This document shows, one piece after another, positions 34,293-45,599 of a stretch of 64,000 nt of DNA. The stretch comes from Isoetes taiwanensis. Taxonomy: Eukaryota; Streptophyta; Lycopodiopsida; Isoetales; Isoetaceae. Numbering within the stretch: position 1 is the first letter of the stretch; every line of letters starts with the position of its first letter. A program made the position numbers and the translations under genes. The stretch lies in the NCBI GenBank assembly GCA_021234155.1, contig JAJEKV010000305.1, positions 62,001 to 126,000 on the forward strand. The letters run 5' to 3'. Below the pieces are notes generated by a model. It did no database searches, was not told the origin of the DNA, and saw only the letters and a list, made by a program, of their open reading frames with translations.

Positions 34293-34640
34293 CACAAATA
34301 ATATCGTTAGTACTTCCACACGAAGAAGACAATACCATACCAGATGGACAAGATGAGCAGTCCAAGCAAATAACATCCATGGCACTAGGGCACTTACCTC
34401 CAATGTAGTATTGGTCACTTTGGCAAAATCCTATGCAAGTTCCCTCACTAGAAGCCAACTGATTAACATTACCTTGGACAGTGCCCCAGCAAAGGACTTG
34501 ATTAAGCAAGTCTCTTCTCACACCCACAAAACCAATGGCTGCAGAGATCAAAGAGAAGGGAACGCCTATAGGAGCATCACACCGCCATAGGTGTTATCTC
34601 CCCAAAGATATCTTCTAAATATGGTTGTCTTCTCGAGACC
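33993..34640 (-). pseudogene. CRINKLY4-like receptor kinase fragment, kinase missing
   Basis: From the right on the - strand: LWGDNTYGGVMLL then a stop; in the next frame GVPFSLISAAIGFVGVRRDL and NQVLCWG, the end of a CR4-type repeat (ISAG…CG(I/V)R…VLCWG). Next is a TNFR-like cysteine region (CIGFCQSDQYYIGGKCP, CLDCSSCPSG, SSSCGSTNDIIC), a serine tract, the membrane segment YIIVGVSVGVLLVLVALVG, then FFVIRRRRRR and a proline-rich juxtamembrane part with the repeat RRRANPxxPEP. The lead-in KFTWV, which in such receptors precedes the kinase, is followed by RFA and a stop, so the kinase is lost. A frameshift or stop also separates the repeats. CR4 proteins are plant receptor kinases of epidermal patterning; this copy is a relic. 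Confidence 0.7.
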
Positions 34641-34844
34641 ATGGTATGATTCTTCCCAGTGAGTGAGAGAGAGAATGTAATTTTTAGGAGCATCACACTT
34701 GGCTATCTTCGTTTATGCCCCAAAGAAGACGAGTTGCATTTGTGATCGGGTTCTATTCCACATACATGATACCAAACTGAGTATATTGCGAGTAGTGAGA
34801 CTTCGCCCAATTTTATTGGCTCAAATTGAGTTAACATGTTAAGC

Positions 34845-35130
34845 GGGTTCGCCCCAGGTAACCCCAAAAATTCGCCAGCGAACCAGCCGGATTCGCCCAG
34901 CGAACTCGGCGGGGGCGTGGCATGACGGTTGTGGCGCTAATCGTCATGGCATTCTTGCCGGGTTCGCCAGGCGAACCCAAACCGCTTGATTAAGTGTCGT
35001 GGCAGAGGATCGGCGGGTCGAGACGGAGACCAGCCCGACTTAGGGTTCGCCCAGCGAACCCACCCCGACGTCGATCGGCCGGGTCGGGTGGCAGTCGTCT
35101 ACCGCCGTTTTGCATGTGGGCTTCGCCGTT
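34845..35130. repeat. GC-rich cluster of TTCGCC…GGCGAA palindromes
   Basis: At least five variants: GGGTTCGCCCCAGG, TTCGCCAGCGAACC, TTCGCCCAGCGAAC, GGGTTCGCCAGGCGAACCC (a near-perfect 19-nt palindrome at about 34961-34979) and GGGTTCGCCCAGCGAACCC. They sit in a stretch much richer in G+C than its surroundings. No gene is seen. Confidence 0.75.
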
Positions 35131-35849
35131 CGCCAGGCTAACCTGTTGCATGGCGGGGGGGATCGGATCATGGGGCGCGGGGCGGATCATGCCATGAAGA
35201 AAAGGAAAAGAGCAAACCGCATAATGCTCCTTGTAAGCTGGGGGAGGATTTAAATTGGGTCTCGGCCGATTCGGCAGAAGAAACCTTGCACGAAAATAGT
35301 GTAATTGATCAAGCAAACAGATTTTCATCTTTCACGGCATTCTATGTAGCAAGGCTATTGGAAATTTGTTACAAATCATTGGCGAAATTGTGCGGTTCTA
35401 GTTTGATACGGTTTTGAGAAATAGATCAACGTTCTTTGTATTCTATTATGCACAAATTACGTTACAAAGAATCCTCCTTCGTTTTCTCCTTCTCGAGCCG
35501 AGGGGCGTTAGCCCCGAAGGCGCCGCCGCGGCCGGTTTCAGCCGGAAACCCTCGACCGTCATGGGTTCCGCCACGTGGACCCGCGGTAGGGCGAAATTTA
35601 GATCCATGCTCTCTGTTTCCCCTTCTCTCGTTCTTGGTTCATCTCGTTCTCTGTTCATCAGTTCACTCCAGCCCTACTTATAAGCTCATATTTGAATGGG
35701 ATGGAGGGCGGGGGACCGCCATAGCCGGAAGGAAAAATTTCGACGAAAATCCATGCATCAGGACCTCCATTTCCGGCTTGATCGCCCATGGATCACGGCT
35801 CTGTGTCGTGTTTTCAGTTTCTTCATCATTCAAATGCGAAGATCTTGCC

Positions 35850-36070
35850 CCTGGCATGCTTGGCTTTGAGCTAAGCTTTGACAGATCCGGCTATAGCTTT
35901 GACAGATCCGGCGATGGCTAAGCTTAGAGAACGGCTATGGCTATGGCGGCGCTAGAGAATAGTTAGAAGCTCATTATTGTCTTTGCCGAGCAGAATCGCC
36001 AAATAACCAAGCAGAGACCAAATAGCCAAATAACCAAGCAGAATCGCGGAGCAGAGCACTGGCAGAAGAG
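35850..36070 (+). repeat. cluster of short local duplications
   Basis: AGCTTTGACAGATCCGGC occurs twice in tandem (about 35873-35911), a CAAATAACCAAGCAGA motif recurs between 35997 and 36045, and the 32-bp block shared with 34053-34084 begins at about 35915. No gene is recognised across 34650-36250. Confidence 0.7.
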
Positions 36071-36247
36071 AATGTTTAGCGGTGCCGTGGCGGCGCCGCC
36101 TGAAGATCAAGAACCAAGATTACCTGTATGAAACTTACAGGGTAATTACCAGAAATTTCGCCCTACCAGTGGTTTACGTCGTTAGAAGCATTCATCCCCT
36201 GTCTGCTCATGACGTAAATCCAACTTTCAGGAAGGCCTATTGCAAAC

Positions 36248-36311
36248 TTTACAAACACATCTAAGTTGTAAGATACAAATTTACAAACACATCTAAGTTG
36301 TAAGATACAAA
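36248..36311 (+). repeat. perfect 32-bp tandem duplication
   Basis: Two identical copies of a unit beginning TTTACAAACACATCTAAGTT. The lack of any difference points to a recent event. Confidence 0.9.
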
Positions 36312-38085
36312 TGGGGCACTCTTTTCCTCCAGGCATTGCTTTAGGAATAACATTGTTTGTGCTACTTTGTGCTCTTTAGTTTTCGTATATTGAGAAAGGA
36401 AAGAAGCTATATGAAGGATGACATGGAATATATGACAAATTCATGTTGCTTTGCGTAGTTCTGATTCACATATTGCTTGTTATGTGCCATGCCAATGGAA
36501 TATTTGAGGAATTCGAGTTGCTTTTCGAAATTCAAAATTTTGATTGATTTCACTTGATATGTGCTTCCTATTGAATATTCAAGGAGAAATTCATGTTGCT
36601 TTTTGTAATTATGATTGATACAGTACTTAGTATCTGGTTCCTATTCTAGATAGTTCATTGGATAACTACAAAGAATTTAAGTAATAATCATAGTTCTCCT
36701 AACATCTTGGTATGTGCTTCCTATTCATAGTTCCTTATAACATCTTAGAATCGGCATAAATAAACATTTCTATGATGTAAATAGCAAATGCTTGGGGTCC
36801 TCATGTCTATTTGTAAAGGAGGTATTGTTTGGTATGGAAATAAATTAGTGGAGGTGGCTGGTAGCCCAAAGAACATGTGCATTTATAAAAAACAAAAACT
36901 AAAATTATGTGTCTTATTTAAAGGACCTGGTTAGCTCTGAACTGGTCAAACCAAGCAGAATAAGCTCTTACTGAAAGCTTGTTCTTGCTTGCTTGGTCTA
37001 AGACCCCTCCAACCATTGGAATGCGTGCTTTTAATTCAAATTTGCCTATTGCCGGAGGTTAGTAGGCATGGCAAAGAACTTTACCTGCAAAATCCAAAGC
37101 TTGCAAACTTCAAAGACAATGGATCTGTTCCTTTCTCTGCAAGCTCTTATTGGGATATCTAACAAAGTCTGCCTTTCCCTGCAAGCTCCTATTTGGAGAT
37201 ATCTTGATGCAGATCATGCTTGAAAAATATGAGAAACAGTCAAACAGACAGAATTGAGACAACATCACATAAAGATGCACTTGGCCCACACAGATTGTTA
37301 CCAAATCCTTTAACGCAACGAGATTGGGTCAAAGCCATAGCAGAAAATAAGATGAGCAGAGGAGAATAATACGCCACACCAAAATGTATATTTGCTTATC
37401 ACTTCTTGTGCCTCAAGAATTCTTATGCCAAATGCTTAAAGGAATTTTAAGTGCTCTCTGAAAGCAATCCAATTGCTCGCTAAAAAAAAAAAAAACCGAG
37501 CATGTACCTTTGATAATCTATCTTAGAACAGGGACAACCAAGTTTAGGCACATAAGCAATAGGGATTTTTATGCTCAGCAGGCCATAACCATTCTCAAGA
37601 AAAATTGGCCCTTATATACCTCATCAGCACCGACTCAAGTTATCCCGGCTCTTCAAATCCCAAAGAGCCCTAAAGCGCCGACTGGAATAGTTTTGGTTCT
37701 TGGAGCACCTGCTACCAAACTAGCCCTAGAGTTCGGTACTCTGTTCCTCAAACGTCCGCCTGCCAAAAAAATTCCTAGTGATCCGTTTGTTCATTCAACT
37801 CAAAGGCCGCTCTGTTTTGCCTGAGCTTAGGGCTCGACCTCACTTTTGTAATACCGAAAAGAATCATCGCGAAGATTCTACAATCATCCAAAGCTCTCCA
37901 GCCTATGAATAATCCAGAGGATTCGAGGCTCTTTTTTCCAGAAAGTTCGATACCCTTCTTAAAAATTTTGGGCCTCACTCTTATATATTGTAAAGGTAGG
38001 CCTAGACATGCACAACTTTTAATAAGCGTCTGTAATACAATTACAAGGAGTTTGTCGCGGCGGCCTTGGCCGCCACGTACATTTC
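36312..38085. other. no recognisable gene
   Basis: AT-rich sequence with repeated CATGTTGCTTT and GTGCTTCCTATT motifs (36430-36725) and a duplicated TCTGC/CCTGCAAGCTC motif (37135-37190). An open frame at 37510-37824 has no recognisable domain. Confidence 0.4.
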
Positions 38086-38220
38086 TTTTTTGGGTTGCCC
38101 TTAGGGGGGCAAACCCTTGTTTATGTGGGCTTTTGGCATATCCTAGGTATATACTAGAATATCCCTAGGATATGCTGGTGACTGCTAAAAACTTAGGATT
38201 GGCTGTAAATGCTAGGTCAC
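38086..38220 (+). repeat. hairpin-rich repeat, copy 1
   Basis: Shares GGGTTGCCC(T/C)TAGGGGGG, CAAACCCT, TTATGTGGG and CTGGTGACTGCTAAAAACT with 43038-43170. It contains a GGGTTGCCC…GGGCAAACCC stem and, in this copy, CATATCCTAGG…CCTAGGATATG with 11 perfect pairs. It is preceded by GGCGGCC-TT-GGCCGCC. Confidence 0.75.
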
Positions 38221-39084
38221 TTCTGTTGGTGGGCACGCGCTCGAAACCGCCAACTTAGGAGAGGTCTGTTCGATTTGGGTTTTTTTGCAGAGGGCAGAGC
38301 ATTCGACGCCCTATTAGCTTGTGATAAGAGCTGGAGTTAGGCTCAAGGGTTGGAAATTGAAGGTTGCAGGCCCTGCAACCATCCTGCTTGCAAGACCCCT
38401 AACTAGGTTTTGTTCCATCGGCCCTGTTCCACAGCGGAGTGCTTCGTTGATTTCGAGTTTAAGTTTGAGATCGGGCGGTCGATCCCTATTGTTCTTGGTT
38501 CAACTCGGCAATGGGAGTCATCGAGGCCTTTCCGGACATTCCAAGCTACTGTTTCTGCGCCCGGCTTGATTTTCTTTCCATTAAAGCGTGATTGTTGGAT
38601 CACAATTCGGTTGCTTACGGAGAAGCCTTGGCTGTTAGGTTTTCAAAATGGAGAAGCTAATAATTTTGGTAGGCATAGAATCAGTGAATATGTTTTTCCC
38701 CCGAGAACCTGTAAAAAATGAAAGCAAGTGGGGCTTTGCCCTCGGGAGTTCTATGGTTACTGTTCGTGGTGATCGATTCTAAATGCTAGACAATCTGGCA
38801 CTATTCTTGTGGGCTCTAGAAATCTTTGCTATGGCGATGACTTCGCCATTCGGTTTCAACAAGATTGGTACGCATCGGGGTAGTCTTCCATAAAATCAAA
38901 CCCCGACAAATGGTGGATTGATTATTACTTTTGAGAAGCTTAGGCTAACCATAACCGATGCTAGCATCCTTTTGAACAATGATGTGATAAAGGTCGGGAG
39001 ATCTGCTAGGATGTGAATGTACATCAATTCATGCTATGCGATAATGTTATTCAGTAGATATATGTTCAAATCATGTAAAAGAAC

Positions 39085-41142
39085 ATGTTGTCGGTAGCTA
39101 TCTTGTGGCAACCGATGATGGTCTTTGGTAGTGGCATACTGAAAAGCAATGGGCATCAAAATGGAAGGAGAGGAAGATATGCAAAAAAGCTTCGTTAGTG
39201 TGCGTTTCATTAGTAGAGAGCTTGGAAAATATCTTGTTGAGCACGGGCTGGAATCTTTGTTTTTGTATTCAATGAACACGTGATAAGCGTCATAGTTGCT
39301 CATGATCTTGGTCGGGAGAGTTTGTAGCCCGTGTATTGTATATGTGTTTATTTTGTGCATAACATATTTTTAGTGAATATAGTTGAATAAACTTTCTTTT
39401 TTAATTTTGTGTTTTTGTTGCGATTCCATTTTATCCCCCAACAAAGCCTCGGTGACTTCTGATGGAGGTAATCGAAAGACATATGGACTAAGTTGTGCAA
39501 GGGTCTTAATTGGTGACGTGTCTCATGGATCTTGTTTATTCAAGTTTGTATAAGAAATTGGCAACCCATAGACCTTTGCCAAATCTAAGTCATCTTTGTT
39601 TATATGGCTAGGCTTGTCGAAGCATAATATGCAAAGCAGCAGGAATGGAAAATATCGATATTGATATTAAAGCAGTGAAATCGTGGACAATGCATGCACA
39701 AGTGGCACAAAAGTTTATAAGCGGTGATGGTCGTGTTATCCTTGCGGGGAGATGCCGCTCACCGCTTTCCTCCGGTGGTGGATTCGGTAAATAGTCATCC
39801 TTACGTGATAAAAAATCTTCGGGTTCGACCAAGCTGTGTATTTCTTGTTTCTCTCTTTTCTCTCTGGGACCTACAATGAAGAGCGCCATTTGGTAAGCAA
39901 AATCTGATCCGAGAAGTCTTAAATTTGTAGATAAATGCTAGGCTGTATTCAGTTGGAAGACAGATTGATGGTTTAGAACATAAATGCCGGGCTCACTGTT
40001 CTTCCTTTAACAGATTCTTTGTAACAAATACACAACTTAGTGTCGTTAATTACAAAGGCGACTATGAGAGTCCCTCGGCATTTGGGGCCTGATCCATCAT
40101 ATGCAAGGTCATTCTCATGAAGGCGTTTTTTATTAATGTGGTTTATAAGATGTTTCCATATCGTCTTTTTGATTTATATTTAGGTCCGTGCATGCATAAG
40201 GCGAGTTAACGGCGGCTTAGCATCAATGCTACCAAATAAAATTCAAGCAAGCAATTGTAAATGGTGCATTTGCATTTGGCCGTTCTCGATTATCATCGGC
40301 CTTTTTTAATGACTACAATCCAATCGCATTTTCAAGAATGAAAAGGCTACGAGAAGATATTGCAGGGCCTTGGTAGTTTTGCGATTCGGTTTCGGTGAAG
40401 ACCTTGGTTTTAGGTGATATATTAAAACTTATATTCATCATGTTGGAAGTTTGCACTTATATTACAAACCCCATGCCATTTCGGATACATCAAGGGTGCT
40501 TTCGTTCATGATGAGGTATCAACTCAATATTCAAATGAAGATAAACCAACTGGTAGGCGAAGGGAGTATGTTCCATCATGTGAGCGGGCATGCGGTTGCC
40601 CCACATCAAAATTAGACGTTTGAATGAGGCTGGCGAGAACATGGACATGGTGATGCATTCAAGGAATCACTTGTTTTTTTACCAAGATTGCGGTGACATA
40701 TGGTTGTAAATTTTGTCGGGTTATCTCCTCCATATTGGATCTTATCAATCCATGCGGGTTGCAATTTACGTTGATCGTTGGAAACAATAAAAGTGGCTGT
40801 TATGGGGTGAAGGCTGGTTTAAGGGTATCGAAGCAAATAGTGATCTGTTGAAGATAGCAATAATCAGGTCGGACAAAAACTTAAAACATAGTCATTCTGC
40901 GGGTTCCATATCGGATGAGGATGGCGATCAAATGGAAGAATGGCGGTCTAGAAATATGGGGCGATTCAGCGATATTGTGGGAATGGACAGTTCTTTGTGG
41001 AAGTTGATTCCCGAGTTTGGATCTATTCTTGTGCGGCCAGATGGTCACATATCATGGAGGTCCCAAGTTGAGTACAGTGCCTCCTTTTTGTCTCAGATGC
41101 ATCAAGCTTTTCTACTGATTTTGAGAAAGAAAAATGATTAGG
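39085..41142 (+). pseudogene. decayed FAD-dependent monooxygenase (EMB2421-type)
   Basis: Pieces of one family appear in the right order on one strand: SYLVATDDGLW, then QKSFVSVRFISRELGKYL (39181-39234); KSWTMHAQVAQKF and, after a frameshift, DAAHRFPP and GGFG with a GTAAAT donor (about 39685-39795); NTQLSVVNYKGDYESPSAFG after TTTAACAG (about 40015-40095); ASMLPNKIQ and FAFGRSRLSSAFFNDYNPIA (40215-40330); GEDLGFR with a GTGATA donor; YIKGAFVHD with a mutated acceptor (CGG for CAG, about 40489); RLPHIKIRRLNEAGENMDMV (40593-40652); and SILVRPDGHISWRSQ at the end. These match the FAD-binding GDAAHRFPP region and C-terminal LVRPD(G/Q)H(I/V)AWR of plant EMB2421-like monooxygenases. Introns are still in place, so this is an old gene copy and not a retro-copy. 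Several frameshifts and stops silence it. Confidence 0.75.
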
Positions 41143-42022
41143 CACAGAAAAATGGGGCTAGATCAGTGCTGATTTGTTGGATTTCATATATGGAACTTTA
41201 ACGATACCAAAGCATGCCTTGCAATGCTGATGTCCTTTATTAACAGTTTTGACAAATTAAATATGAGGAAAATTACCCAGGCCGCTATGTTCTACAAAAA
41301 CTACAAAATTGCCCCTACAAACATGGTGTTTGGCTAAGAAAGTGCCATTCACAAATGTGAGCAATATTTTGAGGAAAATCACCAAATGCACTTATATTTT
41401 GCAAAAATTACCAAAAAGGGTTTCCAAATGAAGAGCATTTTAGGTGATACATAAGATAATGTAGTTTTATGGCTCATTAACTGAAAAGGTCGTCTTCACA
41501 CAAAGTGGTAAATCACGATAAGATGTTTTCAACAAAATCAAAATTCATCTTAATTAGAGTTGAAATTCTATGCTCTTCTGAGCTGCTTGTTAAAACATGT
41601 AAGCCCTTCACATTTCCTAAATTCCGAAAATGCCCCTGTTCTTCCCGCCTGTGTGCCTGTGTGCCGAATACCATCCCGCCAGACCTCCTCCTCATGCCGA
41701 TTTTCATCAAACCTCTCTAATTCTTCATTAATCCTCAAATTTTCATTAATCTCTGCTTGGGAGTTCATGTACGGTTCTGCTGCTGCCGTGATTGGGGATT
41801 CTACAGCAATATGCTTCTTAGTTCTCATGCATGCTAAGGTATGGACAGTCTCAATTCATCCATCCTGGAAAGCCAGGGTATAAACAATTCTTCTCTGAAG
41901 CATAATCATATTGTAATGTCTAAGGATGCACTTCTTATGTAACTATTTCTTGGAGCTTGTTTTCTGCTCAATCAGGAGCTTCAAAAATTATTGTCTACTG
42001 AGTTGTCTCTCCACCATCGAAT

Positions 42023-42173
42023 AGCATGTTGAATCTGAAACATAGCATGTTGAATCTGGTAAAATAGCATGTAGAATCTGAAACATAGCATGTTGAATCT
42101 GGTACAATAGCATGTTGAATCTGAAACATAGCATGTTGAATCTGGTACAATAACATGTTGAATCTGAAACATA
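42023..42173 (+). repeat. 21/22-bp minisatellite
   Basis: About seven copies of ATAGCATGTTGAATCTG followed alternately by AAAC or GTACA, so the higher-order unit is a dimer of about 43 bp. Confidence 0.9.
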
Positions 42174-42333
42174 AAGCAAACTGGAGTATTTTGCTGATAA
42201 CTTTTATTGGCTTGTAAGTTTTTTCTGCTATTACTGTACCTGCACTCAACAATTATATATCAGCTATTGTTTGTCCAACAACTCTGCTATTATTGGAAAA
42301 GCTTTCTAAACATTTTCGATAAATTGCCTTGTG

Positions 42334-42474
42334 CTGTTGGATTTAGAGAAGGCTCGTATGGAGTTCAGCAGAGATCTTGAGGTACATAGGATCTTAATGC
42401 AAGCTCAAATAGAACTTGCAAAATTTAAGAAGGGTGTTGATATTGATGTGCCAGCTAGAAACATGAACGGATAG
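42334..42474 (+). pseudogene. trihelix transcription factor C-terminal fragment
   Basis: The frame reads LLDLEKARMEFSRDLEVHRI then LMQAQIELAKFKKGVDIDVP and a stop. The pattern LEKxRMEFxRDLExxRxxxxxxxxxELxKxK is the C-terminal helix of ASIL-like trihelix proteins. The DNA-binding part is not present, so this looks like a fragment picked up by the surrounding element. Confidence 0.5.
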
Positions 42475-43037
42475 ATGTCTTTGATTCTGAAAATTTGAAT
42501 CTCATGCAACAATTCTTTGCACTGTAGTCCGAAGATGGAGTTGGAAGGTTGTGTTCATATTATTCAGGTTCTTGCATGTTATGAGTCATGCATCCTTACT
42601 GTAATATCCATTTTTATTCATTAGTTATGTGCTTCAGATAGTGGTAAGTTAGTATTCCAGCGATTCGTTTTATCTCAGAATTTCTTGCATAACATTTTTC
42701 GGAATGTAAAGTTTTTCTATCAGCTTTTTAGCGCAGATTGGAAGGGCAGAGGTGGATGGTATTCGGCAGACAGGCAGTCGTGGATGGTATTCCGCAGACA
42801 GGCACACAGTCGGGAAGAAGAGGGGCATTTTCAGAATTTAGGAAATGTGAAGGGCAATCTGGGAAATACTTATAAAATTAAGGGTATTTGGGTAATTTTC
42901 CCAACATTATAACTCGAGGATTACAAATTTGTTTTAGATGATTTTACTGTCATTGGAATGATCTCACTCTCACCTACAAGTTTTGTGAAGGTCACTTTCT
43001 AATTTGATCAGCCACAAAGAAGTTATTACGAGAAAAC

Positions 43038-43170
43038 TTTTTGGGTTGCCCCTAGGGGGGCAAACCCTCATTTATGTGGGTATGTGGGCATATCCAGGTA
43101 TATGCCGGCATATGCCTAGCATATACTGGTGACTGCTAAAAACTGGCTGGTGCCTGTAAGTGCTCGGTCA
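43038..43170 (+). repeat. hairpin-rich repeat, copy 2
   Basis: Direct repeat of 38086-38220, 5 kb away. The GGGTTGCCC…CAAACCC part is well kept; the CATATCC hairpin is eroded. Confidence 0.75.
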
Positions 43171-44195
43171 TCCAGCCCATTCCTTCGCAGGCGGAAGGAT
43201 CCCTCGGAGACGTTGGGAGATGTTGGTAAATCCTGTTTTTTTTTCTTGGAAACCCCTTTGTTTCAATGGCCGAAGATGTTTTCAAATGCATCGATGATGC
43301 TTTTGCATTTTGTTTCCTGACAAGGAGGCCGATTCTAAAGCGCACCAAAGGCCAAATTTATTTTTTTATCACTGGAGTTCTGAGTACAAGCGTCTTGCAT
43401 CATGGATAAAGGAAGAAAGCAAAGATTGAAGGTCTAAATTCGCCATAAAGCAAGAAAGCAAAGATTGAAGGTCTGGCAAAATCGTGAGCCATGGAGCCAG
43501 AAGCAAAACATGGTGTTTCTTCAGAACCTGGATGTTGTTCTGGTCTAGAAGATGAGGAAGAATAGGGCACATCAGGATCTGCATGAAATAGTGTTAGAGT
43601 TGCATTCATGAAGCGTGCTGTTTCTGGAGTTGGCAAATGGAGAGGCGCTCCGCCTAGAAAAAGTACTATTCTCTTCTTCTTATGATCAATATATTATATT
43701 GAATTTTGTAAAGTAACTAAAAAACGGCTTTGGTGAATGAAATCCCTGCAGATTCTCTAAGCTCAGATGGCATATACAAAGAGGAAGATCCAGTTCAAGG
43801 TCCAATTCAAGGTATCTGTCCTTTGGATCATTCCAGAGTGTTGTTCCAGGTAAACTTTCAAAAATGTTGAAGCTACACAGCCACCTTAGCATCATTCCCT
43901 TATGAAAATCAGCTCGTTTGCTGGCAGGTTGAATCTCTCTAGCAAATTCTAGTTCTTTAAGCAAATACATGAACCAGATTGCAAGCTGTATATGAACAAA
44001 TATTCACTTGAACCTTGAACGATCAAATTTTAAATTGGAATGTGATTGGATCCTATCCACTAGCTAAATCACAATTCAAGCAGGTAATAGAACCCAAAAA
44101 AGCCAAGTTTCTTTTAGAAGTTTATATATTCGTTTGTACTAACAGAGGGTCAATTTTCTAGTTAGCTTCTTTTTTCTCCATCTAAAGAATTTTAT

Positions 44196-44666
44196 ATGCT
44201 ATCTAGAACCATGAGCTTTTGATTATAGGCCATTGTCTCAGTTTCACATTATTCTCCAGCTGCCATAACCTTATATTTGGTAGAGCTTATAATCTATTGG
44301 TCTTGTGATTCTAGTGCCTCCACGTATGTAAAAGCTTTGATCTGGAAAACCTGCAAAAAAGAATATTAATGATGCAGGAAAGCAGATAATGTTCTGAACA
44401 TCAATCATGTGGCAAGCTAAGTACAAAACCATGCTATCTAGAACCATGAGCTTTTGATTATAGGCCATTGTCTCAGTTTCACATTATTCTCCAGCTGCCA
44501 TAACCTTATATTTGGTAGAGCTTATAATCTATTGGTCTTGTGATTCTAGTGCCTCCACGTATGTAAAAGCTTTGATCTGGAAAACCTGCAAAAAAGAATA
44601 TTAATGATGCAGGAAAGCAGATAATGTTCTGAACATCAATCTGTGGCAAGCTAAGTACAAAACCAT
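44196..44666. repeat. 235-bp tandem duplication covering the last exon of a gene
   Basis: 44196-44430 and 44431-44666 are nearly identical; one small indel (AATCATGTGG against AATCTGTGG) is visible. Each copy includes a complete terminal coding exon with its TTTTTTGCAG acceptor (44585-44506 and 44350-44271 on the - strand). Confidence 0.9.
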
Positions 44667-45168
44667 GTTGCAGTTGCATGACAGTGGGTTTTGAACCAAC
44701 AGCTTACCATATTCAGATCCATGAGACGTGATAATGCTGTCATGCACTATGGCATCGTAATAGATGTTGCGAGATCCTTGTTCCAACCATTTCTTACATT
44801 GTTCTGCCAAAGCATGTTCTATCAAACAATAGATATTTGAAATTCATCTATGATTTATCAGGAAGTTGCTTGACATATAAAGCGTTTTGAGAATGCGTTA
44901 TTGCACAATTTTACCTACGTAGACATGAGGCTTATTTGAGACAGTCCAAACATGTATAAGCTGCACAATCAAATGGCTAGTTCATTTCGATTCAAGGAAT
45001 TAAAAATGCTACATTTTGCATGCAAGTTTCGAATGAGAGAAAAACCACAAGTAAAAGCGTAAGTGATGATATGACTGGCCACAACTTCATTACCGGCAAG
45101 CAAGTTGGTTCTACTGTCATATTCTCTTGTTATAAGTAACTCTTTGCCATTTGGTTTTGCAAATCTAT
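44506..45168 (-). CDS. 3' exons of an unidentified plant gene
   Basis: Three exons join perfectly in phase: 45168-45094 (75 nt, donor CCG|GTAATG), 44818-44708 (111 nt, donor ATG|GTAAGC) and 44585-44506 (80 nt, TTTTTTGCAG acceptor, stop TAA). They encode RFAKPNGKELLITREYDSRT, then EHALAEQCKKWLEQGSRNIY, DAIVHDSIITSHGSEYG and FPDQSFYIRGGTRITRPIDY, ending KLYQI. There are no stops inside exons, and the splice signals are consensus, so it may be a working gene. I do not recognise the family. The second copy of the last exon (44350-44271) lies downstream of the natural stop and would not normally be used. Confidence 0.6.
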
Positions 45169-45599
45169 CTGTCATGAATAATTCTAGGTGGCAAATATAC
45201 AGCTAGTACCTTACATGAAAGATATCCTTCTTTAAAATTGTTATGCTGCACACATCCATACATAGTTGTCTCTTTATAAGTGGCCCTCCAGTTAAAGAAT
45301 GAATATTAATTGGCTTAGTTATAAATTATAATACCTTGTTGTTACGCATATATCTCCTCTAAGTCTAGAATATCTAGATTTTTCTTCAGTCTATTGTTTT
45401 CTTTTGGGTTTCATCTTTGCATAGTTTGCATTGAAGGTTTTAACCTGAATTATTAACAATCAAAGAGATTATGGTTTCTCTTCAAATTGAAAATGCTTAA
45501 TCACGCATCAAACTGAAAGAATGTGGATGGTTTTCACAAAAACATTTGACTGACGTGATTTGGGCATAAAACATTGACATGATTTTCATGGAAAAAATG

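Larger units (their letters stand above)
41266..42902. mobile_element. small element with inverted ends (Pack-type candidate)
   Basis: The left end GGAAAATTACCC and right end GGGTAATTTTCC are inverted. A long inverted match also joins 41599-41690 to about 42767-42856 (for example GCCCTTCACATTTCCTAAAT against its complement). It contains a minisatellite and a trihelix-like tail. A Mutator-like origin is inferred from the end style; I could not find a clear 9-bp target duplication. Confidence 0.5.

Noticed and set aside
35414-35921. 161-codon frame in the GC-rich stretch
   Set aside because: Frames on both strands are open because the GC-rich stretch has few stop codons; no recognisable domain.
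41981-42252. Repetitive peptide frames (SDSTCY / FNML type)
   Set aside because: Translation of the 21/22-bp minisatellite in several frames at once.
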